DNA from: Caulobacteraceae bacterium
Lineage (GTDB): Bacteria > Pseudomonadota > Alphaproteobacteria > Caulobacterales > Caulobacteraceae
Assembly: GCA_028291305.1 (NCBI GenBank)
Contig: JAQGII010000503.1
Coordinates: 1 to 10,045 of the forward strand
DNA: 10,045 nt
Reading direction: 5' to 3'
Part shown: piece after piece, positions 1 through 5,076 of the stretch
Numbering within the stretch: the first letter of the stretch is position 1
Layout: each line of letters starts with the position of its first letter
Position numbers and translations under genes: made by a program
The notes under the pieces: generated by a model
The model's input: only the letters and a program-made list of their open reading frames with translations
The model's database searches: none
What the model was told of the DNA's origin: nothing

Positions 1-502
1 TGGGCGGCTCGGTCTCGGCCGGTTGCGGCGCGATCTGCGGCAACGGCCGGTCGGCCACGATCGACTTCGGCGCGACCGCCGCCGGCCGCCGTTCGACCTC
101 GGCCGGCTTGGGCAGGATCGGCTGCAGCGGACGGGCGACCTCGAGCGGCTCGGGCGCGACCGGCTCGGGCGGATGCTGGACCTCGGTCGATCTTGGCGGG
201 GCCGGCGACGGCGGACGCTGGATCTGGACCGGCTTGGGCAGGATCGGCTGCGGCGGCTGCAGCGCCTCGACCGGCTCCGGCGGACTGGGCGTGCGCCGCC
301 GTTCGCGCTCGACCCGCGGCGGCGGGACCAGCGGCGGCAGCAGCTCGATGATGACGGGCCGGTTGTCGGGCGGCAGCTGCAGCGGGTGGACCGCGAGCGC
401 CAGCACCGCCAGCACCAGGAAATGCCAGGTCGCCGAGATCGCGAAACTGGCCGCCGCGGAGGCGCGCGCCGCCCACTTGTCGCGAGGACGCCTGGGCTTC
501 AT
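1..502 (-). CDS. TonB-like proline-rich inner-membrane protein, N-terminal part (partial at left edge)
   Basis: The reading frame is open from an ATG at 502 to the window edge (167 codons, no stop); the C-terminus is missing. The architecture is that of a TonB-type energy transducer: a short basic cytoplasmic N-terminus (MKPRRPRDKW), one hydrophobic segment at about residues 17-38, then a long Pro-rich periplasmic region full of EP, KP and PLP units. The membrane segment carries Ser23-x3-His27 (SATWH), the spacing of the functional S-x3-H motif of E. coli TonB. The segment after the membrane (RPVIIELLPPLVPPP) also resembles TonB. The Pro-rich part holds a 42-residue internal repeat (QPILPKP at 85-91 and 127-133). 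TonB couples ExbBD and the proton motive force to outer-membrane receptors. No exbB or exbD is in view, and the diagnostic C-terminal domain lies outside, so another Pro-rich anchored protein remains possible. The Shine-Dalgarno before 502 is weak (GGGG). Confidence 0.62.
   Translation of the reverse strand, partial: MKPRRPRDKWAARASAAASFAISATWHFLVLAVLALAVHPLQLPPDNRPVIIELLPPLVPPPRVERERRRTPSPPEPVEALQPPQPILPKPVQIQRPPSPAPPRSTEVQHPPEPVAPEPLEVARPLQPILPKPAEVERRPAAVAPKSIVADRPLPQIAPQPAETEPP
103..251. repeat. 23-bp direct repeat, copies 126 bp apart, inside the TonB-like gene
   Basis: An identical 23-bp stretch lies at 103-125 and 229-251. The offset of 126 bp is exactly 42 codons, so both copies encode the same peptide, QPILPKP, in the minus-strand protein. 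The surrounding residues are looser repeats (EP/KP followed by EV, QI or E-V-x-R). This fits in-frame expansion of a periplasm-spanning Pro-rich linker by duplication. Confidence 0.8.
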
Positions 503-680
503 CGCCCCGGCCGTCCGCCGCGCGCGGCTGCAAGGCCGGCGAGCCGGGCCGCAACCGCCGAAGTCTTGATTCGGGCCCCGATGATCGGCTCCCTCCACGC
601 TTGACCGCGGCGCGAGCTTAGCCGCCCGGGGTCGGCGGGCAAGCAGAACCGCGGGCCCGACGCCTCCGAATGCTTTCCGG
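503..680 (-). other. Intergenic region between the MAPEG gene and the TonB-like gene
   Basis: These 178 bp hold no convincing ORF on either strand; the plus-strand ORF that enters it from the left is a shadow of the TonB-like gene. It is long enough to give the TonB-like gene its own promoter, and one candidate is listed separately at 615-642. The left end of a hairpin associated with the MAPEG 3' end also reaches in. Confidence 0.6.
615..642 (-). promoter_or_regulatory. Candidate housekeeping promoter for the TonB-like gene
   Basis: Read on the minus strand, TTGCCCG (636-642) is followed after 13 nt by GCTAAGCT (615-622). Compared with the Caulobacter housekeeping consensus (TTGACGS, 10-14 nt, GCTANAWC), about 5 of 7 and 4 of 7 informative positions match. 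Transcription would start near 608, leaving a leader of about 105 nt. The match is only moderate and this is sequence inspection alone. Confidence 0.3.
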
Positions 681-713
681 CTAAGCCGGTTTGGGGCCGG
701 CGGCCCAAACCGG
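677..713 (-). terminator. Strong hairpin at the 3' end of the MAPEG gene; possible operon terminator without a U-tract
   Basis: CCGGTTTGGGGCC at 686-698 pairs with GGCCCAAACCGG at 702-713: 12 pairs, one bulged G and a 3-nt loop. It covers the last codons of the MAPEG gene. A second palindrome, CCGGCT-A-AGCCGG (677-689), shares one arm with it and spans the stop codon, so the two folds would compete. No T-run follows on the minus strand, so this is not a canonical intrinsic terminator. It could still pause polymerase or protect the 3' end. Confidence 0.4.
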
Positions 714-1082
714 CGCGAAGAAGATCGCCAGGTTGAGGGCGAAGCCGACGCAGAACAGGATCGAGCGCAGGGTGGGCCGGTCGGTGTAGTAGGCCGCCAC
801 ATAGGCGATGCGGACCATGACGAACGCCACCGCCAGGTCGTCGACCATGGTCTGGGAAGCGCCGTGCATCTCCGCCAGGATCACGGCCACGGCGAACAGC
901 GGGAAGCTCTCGATGCCGTTCAGGTGCGCGCCCAGGGCCCGGGCGCGGAACGGGTCCTTGTAGAAGGCCGGATCGCGGGGCTTGGCGTTGTCGAACTGCT
1001 GGCGCGCCACGGCCTTGGGGATGGCGATGGTGGCGATGTAGACGACCACGGCCGCCAGCAGGCAGAGGTCGGCCACAGTCAT
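681..1082 (-). CDS. MAPEG-family integral membrane protein
   Basis: This 133-residue protein has about four hydrophobic segments (roughly 5-22, 58-72, 82-99 and 106-126), the size and topology of the MAPEG family (membrane-associated proteins in eicosanoid and glutathione metabolism). The signature lies at 46-63: Arg46, then Ala-His-Leu-Asn55, Glu58, Pro61 and Phe63, matching the family pattern R-A-x-x-x-x-x-x-N-x-x-E-x-x-P-x-F. Characterised members are trimeric glutathione-dependent transferases or peroxidases. Most bacterial short members have no known substrate, so the reaction here is unknown. The ATG at 1082 follows the DUF1178 stop by 4 bp, so it is almost certainly translated from the same mRNA; the nearest Shine-Dalgarno-like GAGG is rather far (about 12 nt). 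It appears to be the last gene of the comF-grxC operon. Confidence 0.88.
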   Translation of the reverse strand: MTVADLCLLAAVVVYIATIAIPKAVARQQFDNAKPRDPAFYKDPFRARALGAHLNGIESFPLFAVAVILAEMHGASQTMVDDLAVAFVMVRIAYVAAYYTDRPTLRSILFCVGFALNLAIFFAPVWAAGPKPA

Positions 1083-1086
1083 CTAT

Positions 1087-1509
1087 CTAATTGACCTCGC
1101 TCTTGCGCGGCGGCCTGGGCGCCAGCGGGGCCACCGGCACGCCCTCCTCCACCAGCGCCCTGATCTCGCCGCTGGAGGCCTCGCCGTAGATGCCGCGCTC
1201 GTCGGTCTGGCCCTGGTGCATGGCGCGGGCCTCGCTGGCGAACTGGTCGCCGACATAGTCGAAGTTGTCCTCCACGTGCTGGCGCACCGCCTGGGCCGCC
1301 TGCATCATCATCTCGCGCATCTGGGCGGGCGGGTCGCCCGCCTTGGCCCCCACCACCGCCGGGGCCATCATCGCCTTGCGCACCGCCTTGGAGCCGCACG
1401 CCGGGCACTCCAGCAGGCCGCGCCCCTGCTGGTCGTCATAGTCGTCCGACGAGCCGAACCAGCCTTCGAAGTCGTGGTCGTGTTCGCACAGGAGCGCGTA
1501 GCGGATCAC
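1087..1509 (-). CDS. DUF1178 family zinc-ribbon protein
   Basis: The 140 residues match the DUF1178 family, which is widespread in alphaproteobacteria and has no established function. Visible hallmarks are the start MIRYALLC-EHDH-DFEGWFGSS, where Cys8 with His10 or His12 forms one half of a probable zinc site, and CPAC at 35-38, the other half. The downstream segment KAMMAPAVV and the C-terminal IYGEASSGEIRALVEEGVPVAPL are also typical. The middle (62-95) is helical and Met/Gln/Ala-rich. The start is GTG at 1509, and its GTG-A overlaps the TGA stop of the upstream nitrilase gene (4 bp), which suggests coupled translation. In many alphaproteobacteria this gene sits beside grxC and a C-N hydrolase, as here (from memory of the family). 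A role in that pathway is only inference. Confidence 0.9.
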   Translation of the reverse strand: MIRYALLCEHDHDFEGWFGSSDDYDDQQGRGLLECPACGSKAVRKAMMAPAVVGAKAGDPPAQMREMMMQAAQAVRQHVEDNFDYVGDQFASEARAMHQGQTDERGIYGEASSGEIRALVEEGVPVAPLAPRPPRKSEVN

Positions 1510-2339
1510 AGGACGGGACCCGCGAACGGCCGCTCGTTCTTCAGCGAGGGGATGGCTTGGCGCGTGGTCTCCACCTGCGACAGGTCCAGATCGGCGATCA
1601 CCACCCCGGGCTCGTCGCCGTCGGCCTGCGCCAGGATGCGGCCCCAGGGATCGATGGCCATGGAGTGGCCCCAGGTCGACCGCCCGTCCTCGTGCACGCC
1701 GCCCTGGGCCGCGGCCAGCACGAACGCGCCGTTCTCGATGGCCCGGGCGCGCAGCAGCACCTCCCAGTGGGCTTCGCCCGTCGGACGGGTGAAGGCGGCG
1801 GGCACGGCGAACACCCCCACCCCGGCCTTGCTGAGGGCGCGATAGAGCTGCGGAAAGCGCATGTCGTAGCAGATGGTCAGGCCCAGCGGCCCCCAGGGGG
1901 TCTGGGCGATCTTGGCGTCCACGCCGGGCTGGTAGAGCGAGGACTCGCGGTAGCGGTCGCCGTTGGGCAGGTCGACGTCGAACATGTGCAGCTTGTCGTA
2001 GGTCTGCACGATCCGGCCCGCGTCGGAGATCAGCACCGCCCGGTTGGCCGCCTTGTCCGAGCCCTGGGCGACCAGGGCCGAACCGATCAACACCCAGACG
2101 CCGTGCCTCCTGGCCAGGGCCCGCACGCCCTGCACATAGGGGTCGTCCTCCAGCGGCTTCAGCGCCTCGAGCATCTTGGCCCGGTCGCGTTGCAGCAGGT
2201 TGGAGCCCTCTGGCGTCACGATCAACTGCGCGCCCGCCTGCACCGCCTGCTCGATCAGCGGCGTCGCCTGCGCCAGGGCGGCCTCCTGCGAGGCCGGCGT
2301 GCGGGTCTGGATCAGGGCGACGCGCAGGGTGCTCATCAT
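1506..2339 (-). CDS. Carbon-nitrogen hydrolase (nitrilase superfamily, Nit1/Nit2-like amidase)
   Basis: The 277-residue protein covers one full nitrilase-fold domain. The catalytic triad is visible: Glu44 in VTPEGSNLL, Lys116 in YDKLHMFDVDLP, and Cys157 in GLTICYDMRFPQLYR. The stretches LHMFDVDLPNGDRYRESSLYQPG and RARAIENGAFVLAAAQGG are typical of the Nit1/Nit2 branch, which hydrolyses deaminated glutathione or omega-amides such as alpha-ketoglutaramate. This is a cytoplasmic metabolite-repair role. Which substrate is used cannot be read from sequence, although the neighbouring glutaredoxin favours deaminated glutathione. The start is a double ATG at 2339/2336, and the first forms an ATGA overlap with the grxC stop. 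The stop overlaps the DUF1178 GTG. Length and termini (RQAIPSLKNERP) look complete. Confidence 0.93.
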   Translation of the reverse strand: MMSTLRVALIQTRTPASQEAALAQATPLIEQAVQAGAQLIVTPEGSNLLQRDRAKMLEALKPLEDDPYVQGVRALARRHGVWVLIGSALVAQGSDKAANRAVLISDAGRIVQTYDKLHMFDVDLPNGDRYRESSLYQPGVDAKIAQTPWGPLGLTICYDMRFPQLYRALSKAGVGVFAVPAAFTRPTGEAHWEVLLRARAIENGAFVLAAAQGGVHEDGRSTWGHSMAIDPWGRILAQADGDEPGVVIADLDLSQVETTRQAIPSLKNERPFAGPVL

Positions 2340-2590
2340 GCCGCCAAGAGTGCGTCCAATTCGCCCCTGCGTTCCAGCGCCATCATGTCGTCGCAGCCGC
2401 CGATATGCTTTTCGCCAACGAAGATCTGCGGGAAGGTCGAGCCGCCGCTGCGCTCCATCATCTCCCGGCGCTTGGCCGGATCGGCGCCCGCGTGGATTTC
2501 GACGACGTCGGCGCCCTTGGATTGGAGGACGGACAGGGCGCGCGCGCAGTAGCCGCAGCCGGGACGGGTGTAGATGATCACTTGAGCCAT
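2336..2590 (-). CDS. grxC: Glutaredoxin 3 (GrxC)
   Basis: This 84-residue single-domain thioredoxin-fold protein is of standard Grx3 length. The dithiol active site is Cys12-Gly-Tyr-Cys15, a variant of the common CPYC with Gly in place of Pro. The cis-proline loop is Thr52-Phe53-Pro54, and the glutathione-binding GGCDD lies at 64-68, so this is a dithiol rather than a monothiol (CGFS) glutaredoxin. It reduces disulfides and glutathione mixed disulfides in the cytoplasm with GSH as electron donor. The ATG at 2590 has a good Shine-Dalgarno (AAAGG at 2597-2601, 6 nt away). It follows comF by 37 bp and overlaps the nitrilase gene by 4 bp, the second gene of a five-gene operon. Confidence 0.96.
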   Translation of the reverse strand: MAQVIIYTRPGCGYCARALSVLQSKGADVVEIHAGADPAKRREMMERSGGSTFPQIFVGEKHIGGCDDMMALERRGELDALLAA

Positions 2591-2627
2591 TCGACGCCTT
2601 TAGGGACTGACTGTAACTGTTGGCAAG

Positions 2628-3428
2628 CTATATAGAAACGCCGCCCGCTTTGTGTACCCCAGCCTCCCTGACCCGGGCTATGACCGCCACGTCCACCGCC
2701 TTGGCGCCCGCCTTGAGCAGGGCCCTGGCGCAGGCTTCCGCCGTCGCCCCGGTGGTCAGCACGTCGTCCACCAGCAGGATGCGCTTGCCCGCCACCCGCG
2801 CGCTCCAGCGGTCCGGGCAGACGAAGGCGCCGGCCACGTTGCGCCGCCGGCCGGAACCGGACTTGCCGGCCTGACTCTCCCCCGCCCGCTTGCGCTGCAG
2901 GGCGCCTGGCCAATAGGCGACGCCGGCCCGCCGGGCCAGCGGCCGGGCCATCTCGGCGGCCTGGTTGTAGCGGCGGCGGATCAGGCGCAGCGGGTGCATC
3001 GGCACCGGCGTCACCGCGTCGGCCTCGGCGATCAGTTCGGCGCCGGCGCGGCCCAGCCACAGCGAGAACAGCCTGGCCAGGTCGACGCGGTCGGCATGCT
3101 TGAACTGCAGGATCAGGTCGCGCGAGGCCTCGTCGTACAGGCACGCCGCCCGCGCCCTGGCGAAGGCCCGCGGCCGCGCCTCGCAGGCGGGGCAACGCAC
3201 CCCGGGCCCCATGTCGTAGTCGAACGGCAGGCCGCAGCCGTCGCATACCGGCGCCTCCAGGAAGGCGACCCGCGCCCAGCCCTGCGCCGACAGGCCCGGC
3301 GACGCGGCCCTGGACCCGGCGTCGAAGTCGTGGTGAGGGAAGATCAGGTCCTGCACGGCGCGTGCGCCGGCTTTCAGGACCGCACCGCCGGCCCTATGTC
3401 CGGCGTCTCGTAACTCGGTCAGGTCCAT
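2628..3428 (-). CDS. comF: ComF family phosphoribosyltransferase-like protein
   Basis: The 266-residue protein has the ComF layout. A zinc ribbon is built from Cys62-x2-Cys65 and Cys79-x2-Cys82. A conserved core follows (RDLILQFKHADR at 103-114, VPMHPLRLIRRRYNQAAEMARPLA at 142-165). The PRPP-binding loop is at 217-229 (ILLVDDVLTTGAT). ComF proteins are linked to DNA uptake during natural transformation, but most organisms carry one without known competence, and the enzymatic reaction is unsettled. The first Cys pair of the usual double zinc ribbon is absent; its place near residue 31 holds PHHDFD. The ATG at 3428 overlaps the ATG of the divergent methyltransferase. An alternative GTG start exists 24 codons downstream (about 3356), so the N-terminus is less certain than the rest. 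It leads the grxC operon. Confidence 0.92.
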   Translation of the reverse strand: MDLTELRDAGHRAGGAVLKAGARAVQDLIFPHHDFDAGSRAASPGLSAQGWARVAFLEAPVCDGCGLPFDYDMGPGVRCPACEARPRAFARARAACLYDEASRDLILQFKHADRVDLARLFSLWLGRAGAELIAEADAVTPVPMHPLRLIRRRYNQAAEMARPLARRAGVAYWPGALQRKRAGESQAGKSGSGRRRNVAGAFVCPDRWSARVAGKRILLVDDVLTTGATAEACARALLKAGAKAVDVAVIARVREAGVHKAGGVSI

Positions 3429-3429
3429 G
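3426..3429. promoter_or_regulatory. Overlapping divergent start codons (CATG)
   Basis: The palindrome CATG supplies ATG at 3427-3429 for the plus-strand methyltransferase and ATG at 3428-3426 for the minus-strand comF. If both starts are right there is no intergenic DNA, and each gene's promoter and ribosome site must lie inside the other's coding sequence. Upstream of comF there is a G-rich stretch (GGGGTGGGG) that could serve as Shine-Dalgarno. Upstream of the methyltransferase there is only a close AGG (3421-3423). Confidence 0.6.
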
Positions 3430-4341
3430 TCCGCCCCACCCCGCCTGTTCGACCGCGCCTTGCACCGCCTGCGCCTGGACCGCGCCGCGCCGGGCTATGG
3501 CGCAGCCGATTTCCTGAAGGCCCGGGCGGCGGGCGACGCCGTCGAACGGCTCGAGACCATCATGCGCAGTTTTCCCCTGGCCGTCGATCTCGGCGCGCGC
3601 AACGGGGCCTTCGCCGCCGCCCTGGCGCAAAGCGATGCGAAAGACCGCGTCGGCGCCCTGATCGAGACAGACCTGTCGGCGCGGATGCTGGCCGGGCGCG
3701 AGGGGATGCGGGTGCAGGCCGACGAGGAGCGCCTGCCCTTCGCCGACGAGAGCCTGGACCTGGTGGTCTCGACCCTGGCCCTGCACTGGACCAACGACCT
3801 GGTCGGAGCCCTGATCCAGATCCGCAACGCGCTGAAGCCGGACGGCCTGTTCATCGGCGCGGTGCTGGGCGGCGCGACCCTGACCGAACTGCGCCAGGCG
3901 CTGGTGCAGGCCGAGGCGGAGCTGTCGAACGGGGCGGGCCTGCGCGTCTCGCCCTTCGCCGACGTACTGGACGCGGCGGGCCTGCTGCAACGGGCCGGCT
4001 TCGCCCTGCCGGTGGCCGATACCGACCGGGTGACCGTGCGCTACGCCAATGCCCTGGAGCTGATCCGCGACGTGCGGGCGATGGGCGAGAGCAACGTGCT
4101 GGTCGACCGCGCGCGGCAACCCATCGGCCGCGCCGTGCTGGCCCGCGCCGCCGCCATCTACCAGGAGCGGTTCGCCGGCCCCGACGGCCGCATCGCGGCC
4201 AGCTTCGACATCGTCAGCCTGACCGGCTGGGCGCCCCACCCCGACCAGCAGCAGCCTCTGCGCCCCGGCTCGGCCAAGATGCGCCTGGCCGACGCCCTTC
4301 ACGCCAGGGAAATCCCCACCGGCGACAAGGCCGGCGGGTAG
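3427..4341 (+). CDS. SAM-dependent methyltransferase-fold protein, NDUFAF5-like complex I assembly factor
   Basis: The 304-residue protein is a class I SAM-dependent methyltransferase fold. Motif I is VDLGARNG (53-60), the acidic end of strand 2 is ETD (80-82), and LPFADESLDLVVSTLALHW (103-121) is motif II with the family's characteristic HW-x-ND. Features typical of the NDUFAF5 branch rather than BioC or UbiE are the N-terminal LFDRALHR-x3-DRAA, GAVLGGATLTELRQAL (144-159), and the C-terminal GWAPHPDQQQPLRPGSA (267-283). In mitochondria NDUFAF5 hydroxylates an arginine of NDUFS7 during complex I assembly. The bacterial homologue is presumed to act on NuoB, which is inference. The conserved LFDR near the N-terminus supports the ATG at 3427. 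It is monocistronic or co-transcribed with the small ORF downstream. Confidence 0.88.
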   Translation: MSAPPRLFDRALHRLRLDRAAPGYGAADFLKARAAGDAVERLETIMRSFPLAVDLGARNGAFAAALAQSDAKDRVGALIETDLSARMLAGREGMRVQADEERLPFADESLDLVVSTLALHWTNDLVGALIQIRNALKPDGLFIGAVLGGATLTELRQALVQAEAELSNGAGLRVSPFADVLDAAGLLQRAGFALPVADTDRVTVRYANALELIRDVRAMGESNVLVDRARQPIGRAVLARAAAIYQERFAGPDGRIAASFDIVSLTGWAPHPDQQQPLRPGSAKMRLADALHAREIPTGDKAGG

Positions 4342-4367
4342 GACAGTTGGTCGCACCTCCGATGGGA

Positions 4368-4392
4368 ACAATTTCGCCGGCCAGCGAATTGT
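4368..4392. repeat. Inverted repeat (9-bp arms, one bulge, 6-nt loop) downstream of the methyltransferase gene
   Basis: ACAATTTCGC at 4368-4377 pairs with GCGAATTGT at 4384-4392, with one unpaired T and the loop CGGCCA. It begins 27 bp past the methyltransferase stop. It could end that transcript, although only GTCT follows and not a U-run. It could also be a two-fold symmetric operator, because its right arm overlaps the -35-like element proposed for the next ORF. The AT-rich arms stand out against the GC-rich surroundings. Confidence 0.5.
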
Positions 4393-4414
4393 CTAGCCCG
4401 TGCTTGTCCATATC
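4389..4414 (+). promoter_or_regulatory. Weak promoter candidate before the small membrane ORF
   Basis: TTGTCTA (4389-4395), an 11-nt spacer and TCCATATC (4407-4414) fit the Caulobacter-type housekeeping layout at about 4 of 7 and 5 of 7 positions. A start near 4421 would place the ATG at 4431 about 10 nt into the transcript, that is, almost leaderless. The evidence is weak and untested. Confidence 0.22.
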
Positions 4415-4430
4415 GGGGGCCCGTTCAGTC

Positions 4431-4631
4431 ATGCATACGGATATCGGCGGCCATCATTTGATGATCACCCGCATACGTCAGCGCCGCGCGCGCGGCCGGC
4501 TGTTCGCCATCTCCGCGCGCCAGATCGCCCTGGCGGCCGCGATCGTCCTGGGCGCCGCGATCGGCTTCGGGCTGCTCACCGAGCGCGCCAACACCGGGCC
4601 GGTTTGGTTCCAGAGTCTGCCCGGTCGCTGA
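4431..4631 (+). CDS. Small hypothetical single-pass membrane protein
   Basis: I do not recognise this family. From the ATG at 4431 the product is 66 residues. An internal ATG at 4461 would give 56, and the frame is open upstream to a TTG at 4347. The N-terminus is strongly basic (ITRIRQRRARGRLF), followed by one hydrophobic helix (about QIALAAAIVLGAAIGFGLLT) and a short tail ANTGPVWFQSLPGR. The basic-then-hydrophobic order predicts an N-in, C-out single-span protein. GC-rich codon positions and a clear membrane helix favour a real gene over chance, but neither start has a good Shine-Dalgarno. It lies 89 bp after the methyltransferase gene on the same strand and converges on mutT. The stop sits inside a 15-bp tandem duplication. 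Confidence 0.5.
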   Translation: MHTDIGGHHLMITRIRQRRARGRLFAISARQIALAAAIVLGAAIGFGLLTERANTGPVWFQSLPGR

Positions 4632-4652
4632 TCGTCTGGTCGCTGATCGTCT
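4623..4652. repeat. Perfect 15-bp tandem duplication at the convergent 3' ends
   Basis: GGTCGCTGATCGTCT occurs at 4623-4637 and again at 4638-4652 with no mismatch. The first copy contains the TGA stop of the small membrane ORF. The second ends within the TAG stop of mutT on the other strand. The copies are identical, which suggests a recent slippage event in a stretch that neither protein depends on. Confidence 0.85.
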
Positions 4653-5076
4653 AGAGAAAATCGCGCAGATAGGCCGCCAGCGGCTCGTCGGCCGGGGGCA
4701 TGGGGTAGTCGCCCATGCGGTCGGGCTTCACCCAGGCCAGGGCCGCGTGCTCGATCCGCTGCACGAACCCCTCCCAGCGCCGGCACAGGAACAGCGGCAT
4801 CAGCAGGTGGAAGTCGTCATAGGCGTGCGAGGCGAACACAAAGGGCGCCAGGCAGGCCTGGGTGACGCCGATGTCCAGCTCTTCCTTCAGTTCGCGGATC
4901 AAGGCGGCCTCGGGGGTCTCGCCCGCCTCGACCTTGCCGCCGGGGAACTCCCACAGGCCCGCCAGCTGCTTGCCCTGCGGCCGCTGGCAGATCAGCACCC
5001 GCCCGTCGCCGTCGACCAGGGCGCAGGCGGCCACCAAGACAAGGCGGGACCCTTCCCCCGATGCGGAAGAACTCAC
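4651..5076 (-). CDS. mutT: MutT-type Nudix hydrolase (8-oxo-dGTP diphosphatase)
   Basis: The 141-residue protein is of normal MutT length. The Nudix box runs from Gly47 to Ile69: G-x5-Glu53-x7-Arg61-Glu62-Leu-x-Glu65-Glu66-x-Asp68-Ile69. All acidic metal ligands are present; the usual Gly near the end is Asp68. The preceding QRPQGKQLAGLWEFPGGKVE is typical of MutT proper. It would hydrolyse 8-oxo-dGTP to the monophosphate in the cytoplasm and so prevent A:T to C:G transversions. Other Nudix substrates cannot be excluded from sequence. The start is GTG at 5076, whose GTGA overlaps the argJ stop, so translation is probably coupled. It is the last gene of the PPIase-argJ-mutT operon and ends 20 bp from the convergent small ORF. 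Confidence 0.92.
   Translation of the reverse strand: MSSSASGEGSRLVLVAACALVDGDGRVLICQRPQGKQLAGLWEFPGGKVEAGETPEAALIRELKEELDIGVTQACLAPFVFASHAYDDFHLLMPLFLCRRWEGFVQRIEHAALAWVKPDRMGDYPMPPADEPLAAYLRDFL

Noticed and set aside
23..604. A 193-codon plus-strand frame rich in Arg, Asp, Leu and Gly (repeated LDRLGQDRL-like units)
   Set aside because: The apparent repeat protein is the antisense of the Pro-rich repeats of the TonB-like gene, which has a membrane segment and an S-x3-H motif.
1557..2552. A 331-codon plus-strand frame over the nitrilase and grxC genes
   Set aside because: It crosses two real genes on the opposite strand, whose catalytic motifs are intact, and has no recognisable domain itself.
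2627..2640. TATATA-like element between comF and grxC as a separate grxC promoter
   Set aside because: There is no -35 match at a suitable distance, and the comF-to-grxC gap is only 37 bp, so read-through from comF is simpler.
3394..4371. A 325-codon minus-strand frame over the methyltransferase gene
   Set aside because: The translated product is Gly/Gln/Arg/Ala-rich without motifs; the plus strand encodes a well-conserved methyltransferase.
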